DNA of 64,000 nt from Streptomyces hokutonensis. GTDB lineage: Bacteria; Actinomycetota; Actinomycetes; Streptomycetales; Streptomycetaceae. Every line of letters starts with the position of its first letter. Positions within the stretch are counted from its first letter, which is position 1. The translations under genes were made by a program, and so were the position numbers. The notes under the pieces were generated by a model. It made no database searches and was not told the DNA's origin. It saw nothing but the letters and a program-made list of their open reading frames with translations. Positions 26,582-34,726 of the stretch are shown here, one piece after another. The stretch lies in NCBI RefSeq assembly GCF_000376565.1, contig NZ_BARG01000044.1, positions 124,001 to 188,000 on the forward strand, read 5' to 3'.

Positions 26582-27042
26582 GAGCCACCCCCGCTCGCGG
26601 GGACGGTGATGGTGCCGAACCGCCGGCCGGCGCGGAAATTCTCCAGAACCTGCCGGGTGTAGGGGTGGCAGTCGGCGGGCGGATCTGCGGGATCGACCCA
26701 CAGGATCTGGTCGTGCTTGCGGGGCTCGGCGTTGTGCGGCTCTCCCTGCCACCGGTACGCAACGAACACGACCCCGATCACCCGCACACCGTCGCCGTCG
26801 AGGTAGTGCACCACCTGCCCGAACTCCAGGTCGTCGGCGGCGACACGGATCCCGGTCTCCTCGGCCAGTTCACGCAGGGCACCCTCGTCGAGGAACTCGC
26901 CGGCTTCGAGTTTTCCGCCGACCACGGTGACCTGGTTCGCGCTGGTCTTCGACGTCGCGTTGTGCCGCACCGCCAGGATGCGCCCGTCGCCGCGCACCAG
27001 TAGCACCATCACGTTCGACGGACTCAGATACGGATCACTCAC
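26578..27042 (-). CDS. NUDIX hydrolase
   Basis: 154 residues. Box GGKLEAGEFLDEGALR followed by ELAEETGI matches the consensus. The N-terminal strand is VMVLLVRGDGRILAVRHNA and the C-terminal part has WVDPADPPADCHPYTRQVL. It hydrolyses a nucleoside-diphosphate-linked compound of unknown identity. Start overlaps the kinase-like gene's stop (ATGA) and its own stop overlaps the ABC start. Confidence 0.9.
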   Translation of the reverse strand: MSDPYLSPSNVMVLLVRGDGRILAVRHNATSKTSANQVTVVGGKLEAGEFLDEGALRELAEETGIRVAADDLEFGQVVHYLDGDGVRVIGVVFVAYRWQGEPHNAEPRKHDQILWVDPADPPADCHPYTRQVLENFRAGRRFGTITVPASGGGS

Positions 27043-27932
27043 GCGGGCTGCACCTCCAGCCGGGCCAGCGTCGCCCGCCCGCGCTCGACGATCTCGCGGT
27101 CCTCGTTGGGCACGCCCCAGGAAATGGCGCTCGCCGCATCCAGCGCAGACAGGCAGCGCAGCGCCCGCTCCTCCTCGCCGGTGAGCTCCCGGCCGTACCC
27201 GGTCCAGAACGCCTCCCCCAGAACGGGATGCCCGGCCCAGGGGCCGCAGGCGAGGGGGACGACATCGGCGACCACGGCGTGCGGGCGGGCGCGCTCCAGG
27301 TCCACAGCCCCGAACACACTGCTCCGCCGGTCCGTGTCCAGCAGCCAGTTGCGGGCCTGGAAGTCTCCGTGGATGTATCCGGCGGGGAGCGCTCCGACGT
27401 GTTCGAGCGCGGCGGCATGCCGACGAACGGTCCGCTGTTCGACGGGGCTGATCAGGTCACCGGCCCGTTCCAGGTGCTTGTCGGCGCCAGCAGCGGCGCG
27501 GGCGATCTCGGCGGCGGCGTCCAAGCGGTCCTGGACGCAGAGATCGCCCTCTCCGCCGTGGAAGCGCCGCAGCCAACTGCCGGCCTGCCGGTGCAGGGCG
27601 CACTGCTCGGCGGAGGTGAGGGACAGCGACTTCACCGGGCAGCCCGCGACCGGGGAGAGGAGCAGCGCCTGCTGAAGCGGGTCGGCTCCCCGAAGTAAGG
27701 GGACGGTGCCTGGTTGAAGACCGGGTGCCACTTCGCGCAGGGCGCGGGTCTCCCGGCCGAAGAACGCCGGGTTCGGGGACAGCTTCGCGAAGACCCGACC
27801 GGTATCACAAGTCAGCTCCCACACACGGGAGTCGGGGCGGTCGTGGGAGAAATTGCGTGCGGACCGTACCGGGCCGGCGACGCCCTGGGCCCATTCCCGG
27901 AGAGCGGGCGGGATCGGATGGCCGACGCTCAT
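27039..27932 (-). CDS. Aminoglycoside-phosphotransferase-fold kinase
   Basis: 297 residues from ATG (MSVGHPIPPALREW) with GGTGGGGGG upstream. The catalytic loop reads YIHGDFQARNWLL and the metal-binding Asp is in FGAVDLERARPH, matching HGDxxxxN and the DxD/E motif of choline/aminoglycoside kinases. The N-lobe Lys is in RVFAKLSPN. It would phosphorylate a small alcohol. The small ORF at 27929 ends inside its start codon. Confidence 0.85.
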   Translation of the reverse strand: MSVGHPIPPALREWAQGVAGPVRSARNFSHDRPDSRVWELTCDTGRVFAKLSPNPAFFGRETRALREVAPGLQPGTVPLLRGADPLQQALLLSPVAGCPVKSLSLTSAEQCALHRQAGSWLRRFHGGEGDLCVQDRLDAAAEIARAAAGADKHLERAGDLISPVEQRTVRRHAAALEHVGALPAGYIHGDFQARNWLLDTDRRSSVFGAVDLERARPHAVVADVVPLACGPWAGHPVLGEAFWTGYGRELTGEEERALRCLSALDAASAISWGVPNEDREIVERGRATLARLEVQPA

Positions 27933-28078
27933 GCCCCCCACCTCGGTGTCGGACGTGACATATCCGCGAGGGGCGACACGGCAACACAGGCACCGACCGG
28001 CACACGGGAACGAGCAGCCGCGCGCGCGGCCTCGGGCCGTCCAGGGACACGATGGGTGAAAACGGGGGTGGGGCGCAT
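27929..28078 (-). CDS. 49-residue ORF with very strong ribosome site, possible peptide
   Basis: ATG is preceded by GCAGGAGGAATC, the best Shine-Dalgarno sequence in this operon. The product begins MRPTPVFTHRVPGRPEAA and ends VSPLADMSRPTPRWGA, with one Cys. Its TGA overlaps the kinase ATG (ATGA), the same coupling used by the annotated genes downstream. It could be a precursor peptide, a leader that drives translation, or a chance frame over an untranslated leader. No family recognised. Confidence 0.4.
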   Translation of the reverse strand: MRPTPVFTHRVPGRPEAARAAARSRVPVGACVAVSPLADMSRPTPRWGA

Positions 28079-28297
28079 GATTCCTCCTGCGATCGACGGT
28101 GCGAACGAACGAGCGTGTACCGGTGCCAGCACGGACGACGGCCACCGGTATCAATCGCCAACAGGGCGGCGGGCAGGCCAGGTTGGGGATGACTGATGAT
28201 GACCGGGACAACGAGCCGACCGCCGCTTTCGAACGCGCGTGTTTGAGTCGCGTCCCCACCCCACAGTTACGGGGCGCGGGCATCGCGCACCCCGAAT

Positions 28298-28786
28298 TCA
28301 GCGGCCCACGGGGGTCCCGGTCGTGGCCGAATCGCCGAGGACCGGCACCCCCAAGCCACGAAACGCGACGGCGTTGACGGCATAGATCAGGTCGTACGGC
28401 ACGGCGGTGCTGAGATACTTGGCGGCATCCGCCACGACCAGCCGCAGCCCGGGTAGATCGCCGTAACGGGAGCGGGCACGCTGGATCTGCGTGGGTGAGG
28501 AGTCGACGGCGTCCACCACCGCGCTGAGGTCGCGGGCGAGATGGGCGGCGTGGCGGGCGGGACCGCAGCCCAGATTTAGCACTCGCCGGGCTTCGAGGAC
28601 ACCGAGGATCGCGTCGCCCGGCCCGGTATAGGAAGGGCCCCAGCCGATCTGCTCCACCTCCGTGAGCGGGGTGAGGCGCTGGATGTGGTGGTGGCCGTAG
28701 GCAGTCCAGGCGTCTGTGTTGATCGACTCCGGGGAATTGCCTGCGCTACGTGGATCCTCGGGGCCCCAATTGTGGAGCTGCTCCAT
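28298..28786 (-). CDS. SAM-dependent methyltransferase, shortened
   Basis: 162 residues. ATG at 28786 is preferred because GGGAGG lies seven bases upstream; the ATG at 28792 is too close to it. Motif I is RVLNLGCGPARHAAHLARD, followed by VVDAVDSSPTQIQRARSRYG and PYDLIYAVNAVAF. After that the sequence turns into GLGVPVLGDSATTGTPVGR, unrelated to the family, and stops. It is paralogous to the gene at 21616. It has the SAM-binding half but lacks the C-terminal strands, so activity is doubtful. Confidence 0.7.
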   Translation of the reverse strand: MEQLHNWGPEDPRSAGNSPESINTDAWTAYGHHHIQRLTPLTEVEQIGWGPSYTGPGDAILGVLEARRVLNLGCGPARHAAHLARDLSAVVDAVDSSPTQIQRARSRYGDLPGLRLVVADAAKYLSTAVPYDLIYAVNAVAFRGLGVPVLGDSATTGTPVGR

Positions 28787-29170
28787 CAACATGCCTCCCA
28801 GCGCGGAAAGTTGGGGCCTCTAGGTGAGTGCTGTCCATCGTGTTGCGGTCCCGAAGTTGTTGCGGCGCAAGGACTGTCGGCGCCGGTGAGTACAGCCGTG
28901 TGAACGGCCGCACCGCATGCTCCAGCAGCCGGAACTGCGCGGACGGGGCGCGTAGTTGTGGCGTGCGTGGACAATTCCGCCAAGGAAACCTTCAGCCGTG
29001 GAGTGGGCAAGACTGGCCCGTGCCGTGCCGGCGGCGCGGCAACCGGGAGTCCGTGGATGGCGGACAAGGCGGGCAGCGCCGGTAACAGAAGAACGCGGGA
29101 GGTGGAACGTGCCGTGTGGGCCGTATCGAGACTGATCGCCGCCATCATCGGTTCCGATCATCCCGTGGGC
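28787..29170. other. 384-bp gap in a minus-strand gene series, no convincing gene
   Basis: Minus-strand frames here give Arg- and Pro-rich translations without ribosome sites or family motifs. I looked for an FxLD-type precursor peptide because of the methyltransferase fusion downstream and found none. A promoter for the methyltransferase-kinase-ABC operon is expected here. Confidence 0.35.
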
Positions 29171-29908
29171 TTACAGCCGCAGGATGGTGCCCTTGCGATC
29201 CGAGGGTCCGCCGCCCTGCGGTCCCTGCGCGCCGCCGGTTCCGGCTTCGGCCGTGCTGGTGCCGGGAGGCTCAGCCATGAGCCGGGTGAGCGCTTTGGCC
29301 AGTTTGCCCTGGACCTCCTCGGTGAGGTCTTTCCCCTCTGCGGTGACCACGCGGACTGAGTTGGTGCTGGCGACGCAGACGCCTTTCCTCCCGCTGCGGC
29401 GCTGGGTCTCGAAGGCCAGGTGCAGGGCCGCCTTCGAGGAAGAGATGGCGATCACGTACCGCCCCTTGTCATCACGTCCGACGCAGACGGCAATGTCCTC
29501 CCGTCCGGCCAACCGCCTCTCGCACTGCTCCAGGTTTTGGAGGATCTCCATCGGGAGCGCGTCCTGTTCGCTGAGCGGGGTCAGGACGGGAAGTACTGCC
29601 GGCTGGGACGCGTCAGAGGACAGACGCTCCAGGAGTGCGTCGTACTCCTCCCACGTTGCCGTGGCGAGGCGTCGTTCGCCGTCCTGGAACAACTGGTAGT
29701 CGGACCGCTTCCATCCTCTGCTGCTACGTCGGAAGACGGTCTCGATCCGCAGACGGCCGTTGACGTGGGTGAGGCGGATGGCAGCCTCGCCATCATGGGT
29801 GATCACCGGAGAGACCGCGGTCCTGCGGGTCATCACATCGGCCTCGCGCTGCACCGGCAGCGGTATGAACGGTCTCTGCTCCGAGGTGATTTGGTGTGTG
29901 ACGGGCAC
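29171..29908 (-). CDS. Conserved-looking protein of unknown function
   Basis: 245 residues from GTG (VPVTHQITSEQR), chosen because AAGGAA lies nine bases upstream. The middle contains ordered segments (AIRLTHVNGRLRIETVFRR, DIAVCVGRDDKGRYVIAI, KGVCVASTNSVRVV) and the tail is Gly/Pro-rich (GTGGAQGPQGGGPSDRKG). No known domain or active site recognised. Codon use matches neighbours. Probably cytoplasmic. Confidence 0.6.
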   Translation of the reverse strand: MPVTHQITSEQRPFIPLPVQREADVMTRRTAVSPVITHDGEAAIRLTHVNGRLRIETVFRRSSRGWKRSDYQLFQDGERRLATATWEEYDALLERLSSDASQPAVLPVLTPLSEQDALPMEILQNLEQCERRLAGREDIAVCVGRDDKGRYVIAISSSKAALHLAFETQRRSGRKGVCVASTNSVRVVTAEGKDLTEEVQGKLAKALTRLMAEPPGTSTAEAGTGGAQGPQGGGPSDRKGTILRL

Positions 29909-30076
29909 TGCTGGTGTTTCCTTCTGGTCGAAAGAATGGAAAGGGCGTGCATGGTCCTGCACTACGCGGCGAGGGCCATGCGCATGAGCGAGCCGAAACG
30001 GCACCGCGGGTCCATGGCGAACAGCCAGATAACCGGAGTGATGCGGTCGACCAGTCGGCTGGTCCTACCGTTCATC

Positions 30077-30808
30077 TCATTGGCTGGCGCTACTCGACGG
30101 GTCTGCGTCCGGGACCCGAGTGAGTCCGAGGCGGAGGGTCAGGAGGCGGGCCTGGTCGAGCGTGAGGCCCAGAGTCACCTGGTCGGGTTCGTGTGCGCAC
30201 CCAGGGACAGCCCCGGCCAGTACGAGGGAGCCGACGGCACCCGTGATGAGCAAGGCGAGATGGTCGGCGAAGCGGCGCAGGTCGCCGTCAAGGTTGAGGT
30301 CGAGTCCGGCGTCGAGGTGCGGAGCACCGAGCAGGCCAGCGAGCGTGGTCGCAGTGCCCTGTTCGGCGCTGTCCCTCAGAATTACGACGATGCTGTCGAC
30401 GAGTACGTGGACGGTGTGTTCCAGTCCGTGATCGGCCAGCACCTTGTGCAAGCCAGTGGCCGTGGTCTGGGCACGGATGTGAGGCCCCAGCAGCACGCTG
30501 ATCAGAAGCTCGACAGCGGAGGCGGTGCGCAGGTCGATGACGATGTTGTCCATGTCGTCGAGGCGCGCACTCGCATCAACGGCCTCCTTCTCCAGCCAGG
30601 CCGCAGCCTCCTCAGGCGAGGCGAAGGGCATCTTGCTGCCCGTGTACAGCGTTGCGGAAACGAGAGCGGGGGCGAGGCCGGTGTCGACGCGTGCAGTGAA
30701 GTCGGCGCCTTCGAACGCCTCATCGAGCCGACGGCGCAGGCACGCAGGGCCAGCGGCTTCGGCACCATCGTGATTGTGCGGGTGGTGGGGTGCGAGTGGA
30801 TCGGACAT
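30077..30808 (-). CDS. Protein of unknown function
   Basis: 243 residues from ATG (MSDPLAPHHPHNHDG). It has a His-rich N-terminus, then a soluble alpha/beta pattern (LVSATLYTGSKMPFASPEEA, MDNIVIDLRTASAVELLISV, HTVHVLVDSIVVILRDSA) and a hydrophobic stretch LLITGAVGSLVLAGAVPG. No family recognised. It lies between the EEP-family gene upstream and the unknown gene at 29171, all on the minus strand. Confidence 0.6.
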   Translation of the reverse strand: MSDPLAPHHPHNHDGAEAAGPACLRRRLDEAFEGADFTARVDTGLAPALVSATLYTGSKMPFASPEEAAAWLEKEAVDASARLDDMDNIVIDLRTASAVELLISVLLGPHIRAQTTATGLHKVLADHGLEHTVHVLVDSIVVILRDSAEQGTATTLAGLLGAPHLDAGLDLNLDGDLRRFADHLALLITGAVGSLVLAGAVPGCAHEPDQVTLGLTLDQARLLTLRLGLTRVPDADPSSSASQ

Positions 30809-30885
30809 CGGACCGTACCGTGCCCCTTCTGTCTCTTCATCGGCTTAGAGCGTGTCTGGCAGGACGGCCTGACGCGCGGGTCGGG

Positions 30886-31785
30886 CTACGCGGCCCTGCC
30901 CAGTTGGCGATCGACTCGGTCGAGGTCGTAGCAGCTGATGGTGATGGCGTGATCAGTCCACCGCGGCACGTCGCCGGTGGCGATGACCTCGAAGTCGATC
31001 AGAGCCGATGCCAGGTCCGGGGTGCTGAGCTGCCAGTCGATGCGCCGCAGGGGGCCTTGGTCGGTTCGTTGGAGGCTGGAGGTGGGGGTCAGGGCCTGGC
31101 GACGGCCCAGGACGGTGGCGGCGTGGTGGGCGAGGTCGGTGTAGACGGGCCGCGCGCCGCCGGTGAGGATCTCGCTGGGGCGGGTGTCGGAGACCCGTCG
31201 GCCGTCGCGCTCGATGGTGCGGTGCTGGAAGTGCACGCGGTCCTCGACCATGTCCCAGTCGATCGGGTCAGAGATCTCGTCGGCGGTGCGGTGGGGGTAG
31301 CTGTTGGCGTCCATGCCGATCAGGACAGTGTTGCCGTGGTCGGCATAGGTGGTGAGCCGGCGGGCTTCGGTGGCCCGCAGGTCGGGATCGAAATGGGTCA
31401 GGTGGGCCGAGGCGAGGTGCAGTGTTCTGTGACTGCCCTTGCGGCGGATCTGGACGTGGCAGATCTGTTTCCAGGGCAGGTCGTCGGTGGTGTGGGCGAC
31501 GATGTCGAACAGGCCGGGGTCGACCATCACCCCCGTAGGATTCTTGCTGCGCCCTTCGATTTCGTCGCCCATGAACGGGATCAGGCCGCCGAGCGCGTGC
31601 GCCTCCGCGTACAGGGCGCGTTTGCCGTTGGCGCCCGCTCCCGACAGTTCCTGCCGGTGGACGATGTGCGGCTTGTACTGCGCGAGGATCTCGGTCGGAC
31701 TGGGAGAGTGGTTCCGGCCATCGACCGGGGCTTGTCCGTTTTTCTGGATGTTCCAGGACGCGACTACGAGCACGTCAGGCTTCAT
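30886..31785 (-). CDS. Endonuclease/exonuclease/phosphatase-family protein
   Basis: 299 residues, ATG with GGAGA upstream. EEP-fold motifs: VASWNIQKNG (first metal-binding Asn), HRQEL (Glu), SAHLTHFDPD, GMDANSY (Asp/Asn) and the terminal WTDHA with the catalytic His. The fold cleaves phosphodiesters in DNA, inositol phosphates or sphingolipids; the substrate is unclear. No signal peptide, so cytoplasmic. Confidence 0.82.
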   Translation of the reverse strand: MKPDVLVVASWNIQKNGQAPVDGRNHSPSPTEILAQYKPHIVHRQELSGAGANGKRALYAEAHALGGLIPFMGDEIEGRSKNPTGVMVDPGLFDIVAHTTDDLPWKQICHVQIRRKGSHRTLHLASAHLTHFDPDLRATEARRLTTYADHGNTVLIGMDANSYPHRTADEISDPIDWDMVEDRVHFQHRTIERDGRRVSDTRPSEILTGGARPVYTDLAHHAATVLGRRQALTPTSSLQRTDQGPLRRIDWQLSTPDLASALIDFEVIATGDVPRWTDHAITISCYDLDRVDRQLGRAA

Positions 31786-31881
31786 GTGGTCTCCGTGTTC
31801 TGGGGCAGCAGTGGGATGAACGGGTCAGGAGTGGCCCTACGGCGAGCGCGGCCGTCCGGGTGCAGGCCGCGCCGACCGTGC

Positions 31882-32379
31882 TCATCGGGAGCGGCGGTTC
31901 CCGGCCGAAGGAGTGGTGATGGCCTTTTCGACGTCCCAGCGGTCGGTGTGAATCCGCTGGTGGAGACGGATGAGGTCCACTCGGCATCGCCGATCAGCGA
32001 CCCACTGGGTCAACGTCTTGTTCTCGCCGAACGCCGGGTAGTACTGCGCCCAGCCCGCGGGCCTCTCGGGCGGCTTCCTGGGTGAGGCCCTGCCCCCAGA
32101 AGGACGATCCAATGAGGCTGCGACGTGTACGGATCGCCCATGCTCGCTGGTGAGGCCGGCCAGGGCGAGGCCCTTGAGTACGGCGTGGACGACCTCGCCG
32201 CCGGTCTTGTATCCCGTCGCGATGACGGCGCTGTTGAGGATGGCGCCGGGCGGTATCTCGCCGTCGAGGATGGACTCGCTCAGCCTGCGGTACACCCCCT
32301 CAGCCTGGCTGGCAGCTTTCGGATCGAGGCCGCTGACCTCGCTCAGGCGGAGGCCGGCCGAATCGGCATCGGTGGACAC
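31882..32379 (-). CDS. GntR-like winged-helix protein
   Basis: 165 residues from GTG (VSTDADSAGLRL) with AAAGGA upstream. Residues 30-90 resemble a GntR wHTH (GVYRRLSESILDGEIPPGAIL, VVHAVLKGLALAGLTSEHG). The C-terminal part (ENKTLTQWVADRRCRVDLIRL) has no recognised effector domain. It may regulate the adjacent EEP gene or act as a DNA-binding accessory. Confidence 0.6.
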   Translation of the reverse strand: MSTDADSAGLRLSEVSGLDPKAASQAEGVYRRLSESILDGEIPPGAILNSAVIATGYKTGGEVVHAVLKGLALAGLTSEHGRSVHVAASLDRPSGGRASPRKPPERPAGWAQYYPAFGENKTLTQWVADRRCRVDLIRLHQRIHTDRWDVEKAITTPSAGNRRSR

Positions 32380-32528
32380 GGGATTCCTTTGGTGGCCCGA
32401 CAGGACGGATGGACACGGTGACCTGGCCAAGGTCAGCGGCGTACGGCGCGCGTGCCGTACGGCCGGATCTGCCCTTCTGCGGCGAAGTGCCGTCGGAGGC
32501 AGCGTGGCGATGAACGAGGTTCGGCGTG

Positions 32529-33314
32529 CTAGCGCTTGAGGGCGATGCCGCCGTGGATGTTCGTGGGCTTCGGGGAGGTGGTGGGATCGGGGTCGGGGCG
32601 CCACAGGGGGCAGGAGACGATGCCGGGGAGCAGCACGTCCAAACCCTCGTAGAACGCGGCGAGTTGCTCCGGATTGCGCAGGACGTAGGGAATGGCTCCG
32701 GTGTCGTCGTAGCCCTGTTGGGCGTCCCGGAGATCGGCGTCGGTGTCGACGCCGTCGTAGTGCACGAAATAGCTGCCGGAGGGTAGGGCGGCCTGAAGAT
32801 AGCGGGCGATGGACGTGGCTTCGTCGTAGTCCTGGATGTGCCCGAGGATCCCCATGAGCATCAGGGCGATGGGCTGCTCGAAGTCCAGGATGCCGCGCGC
32901 CGTGTGGAGGATCTTCTCGGGCTCGTGGAGATCCGCGTCGATGTAGTCGGTGACGCCCTGGGGTGTCGTGCTGTAGAGGAGGGCCCGCGCATGGGCCAGG
33001 ACCTGCGGGTCGTTGTCGACGTACACGATCCGGGCTTCCGGCGCGATGCGTTGGGCGACCTCGTGGGTGTTGTTGCCTGAGGGCAGGCCGGTGCCGATGT
33101 CCAAAAACTGCCGGATGCCCAGCTCACGGGTGAGCGCCGTGACCGCGCGGACCAGGTACTCGCGGGACTCACGGGCCATCGTCGCGACCTGGGGGGCGAT
33201 CGCAAGATAGGCGTCGCCCGCCTCTTGGTCCACGTCGTAGTAGTCCTTGCCGCCCGCCCAGTAGTTCCAGACGCGTGCCGAGTTGGCGACGGAGGAGTCG
33301 ATGATGTCGGGCAA
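32529..33314 (-). CDS. DUF574-family SAM-dependent methyltransferase
   Basis: 261 residues. The TTG start is supported by GGAGAACC six bases upstream. Typical features: SVANSARVWNYWAGGKDYY near the N-terminus, motif I RQFLDIGTGLPSGNNTHEVA, VYVDNDPQVLAHARALL, and ALMLMGILGHIQD. This family is numerous in Streptomyces and often lies beside conservons and HATPase genes; substrates are mostly unknown. It lies downstream of the conservon but beyond a strong hairpin. Confidence 0.9.
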   Translation of the reverse strand: MPDIIDSSVANSARVWNYWAGGKDYYDVDQEAGDAYLAIAPQVATMARESREYLVRAVTALTRELGIRQFLDIGTGLPSGNNTHEVAQRIAPEARIVYVDNDPQVLAHARALLYSTTPQGVTDYIDADLHEPEKILHTARGILDFEQPIALMLMGILGHIQDYDEATSIARYLQAALPSGSYFVHYDGVDTDADLRDAQQGYDDTGAIPYVLRNPEQLAAFYEGLDVLLPGIVSCPLWRPDPDPTTSPKPTNIHGGIALKR

Positions 33315-33417
33315 GAGGTTCTCCGGGGGTGTGCTGCGGTCCGGCCGGTGACCGGACGCAAGCCGCGGGGGTGTGGAGGGGCCGGTTCCCGGAGGCGGGA
33401 ACCGGGGTGGCGCGGGG

Positions 33418-33459
33418 CCCGTCGTGGTGTCCGCCGCCGTCGGCGGACACCACGACGGG
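33418..33459. terminator. Strong hairpin closing the conservon-P450 operon
   Basis: Perfect 19-bp arms (left CCCGTCGTGGTGTCCGCCG) around a CCGT loop, twelve bases past the CYP154-like stop on the minus strand. It separates the conservon from the DUF574 gene. Confidence 0.85.
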
Positions 33460-33470
33460 GGTCTGTCGGT

Positions 33471-34721
33471 TCAGGCGGCGGCGCGGCCGAGGACGACGGG
33501 CAGGCGCTGGTGGCCGTTGGAGACGAAGCTCGTCAAGGGCTGGAGGCTGCCGGGGTCGGTGGCGAGCCGAAGGTTGGGGAAGCGCGCGAAGAGGGCCGCT
33601 AGGGCAATCCGGCCCTCCGTGCGGGCGAGTTCGGAGCCCACGCAGAGGTGGGTTGCGTAGCCGAAGGCGAGGTGGTCGCGGGGGCGTTCGCGGGTCACGT
33701 CGAAGGCGTCAGCATTGTCGTGGTGCTGCGGATCGCGGCCGGCCGCCGCGTAGTTGATGACGATGACGTCGCCCTGGGCGAAAACTAGACCGGTCGGCCG
33801 GTCGACGACCTCGCGGACGGCGAAACGCGCGGGGATCGTCGCGATGGGCGCTTGGTGACGCAGGATCTCCTCGACGACCAGGGCCCATGAGATCTCGCCG
33901 GTGGTAGCGAGGGCGAGCTGTTCAGGGTGGGTGATGAGGCTGACGATGCCGTTGTCCAGCAGGTTGACCGTCGTTTCGTGTCCCGCGCCGATCAGGAGCA
34001 GGAGGCTGTCCGCCAACTCCTGCTCCGTCAGGCTGCCCTCGTCGTGCGCAGTGATGAGCCCGGAGGTGACGTCCTCACCAGGGGTGCGGCGCTTGTGGTC
34101 GATCAGCTTGGCGATGAGCTCGTAGACGCGGCCAGGGGCGGCCTTCGCCGCGTCGGGAGTCAGATTGGTGGCGAAGAGCAAGCCAATCGCGTCGCGGAAG
34201 GGGTCGTGCAGCTCTTCGGGGGCGCCGAGCATGATGTTGGCGACCAGCAGCGGCAGACGCCAGGCGAAGCGGGCGCGCAGGTCCACGACCTCGTCCGGGC
34301 CGGCGGTCTGGAGGTCGTCGAGGAGGGCGTGCGTGATGGCGTCGACCTGCGGGATCAGTACCTTCACCCGGCGCGGGCTGAAGGCGGCGGCCAGGGGGCG
34401 GCGCAGCCGGGTGTGCTCGCTCCCGTACGCGGTCAGGGCGTTGATGACGTCGACCCACGGGCGGAACACCCACGTGTCGGGTATCTGCCCGTTGATGTAG
34501 GCGGGCCAGTGCTGGTGGGCGTCCTTGGAGATGTCGGGGTGCAGGAGCAGGCGGCGGATGAGGTCGGGGTCGGTGACCGACCAGGCGGGGATGTTGTCGG
34601 GGAGCAGGACGCGGGTGGCCGGGCCGAGAGCGCGCAGGGCGGCGGCTTCGCCGTGGATGTCCGAGCCGGTGGTGTCGAGGCGGTAGGGGCATCCGGTGGC
34701 GGGGGTCTGGGCGGTGGTCAT
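33471..34721 (-). CDS. Cytochrome P450, CYP154-like
   Basis: 416 residues. ATG at 34721 (MTTAQTPATGC) is chosen for AAGGTGA six bases upstream; the GTG at 34730 overlaps the previous stop. I-helix LLIGAGHETTVNLL has the acid-alcohol pair. The ExxR motif is EEILRH. The haem loop FGYATHLCVGSELA carries the Cys ligand but has Ala where FGxG normally has Gly. All catalytic elements are present. Its position after a CYP157-like gene at the end of a conservon is the classical CYP157-CYP154 arrangement. Substrate unknown. Confidence 0.9.
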   Translation of the reverse strand: MTTAQTPATGCPYRLDTTGSDIHGEAAALRALGPATRVLLPDNIPAWSVTDPDLIRRLLLHPDISKDAHQHWPAYINGQIPDTWVFRPWVDVINALTAYGSEHTRLRRPLAAAFSPRRVKVLIPQVDAITHALLDDLQTAGPDEVVDLRARFAWRLPLLVANIMLGAPEELHDPFRDAIGLLFATNLTPDAAKAAPGRVYELIAKLIDHKRRTPGEDVTSGLITAHDEGSLTEQELADSLLLLIGAGHETTVNLLDNGIVSLITHPEQLALATTGEISWALVVEEILRHQAPIATIPARFAVREVVDRPTGLVFAQGDVIVINYAAAGRDPQHHDNADAFDVTRERPRDHLAFGYATHLCVGSELARTEGRIALAALFARFPNLRLATDPGSLQPLTSFVSNGHQRLPVVLGRAAA

Positions 34722-34726
34722 GGCGG

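Noticed and set aside
22326-26762. A single 1478-codon open frame on the minus strand
   Set aside because: The upper half is an antisense shadow of the ABC transporter; the real gene begins at 24659 (or 24617).
28787-29170. Possible FxLD-type lanthipeptide precursor
   Set aside because: No F-x-L-D motif, Cys-rich core or ribosome site in any minus frame, and no lanthipeptide synthetase nearby.
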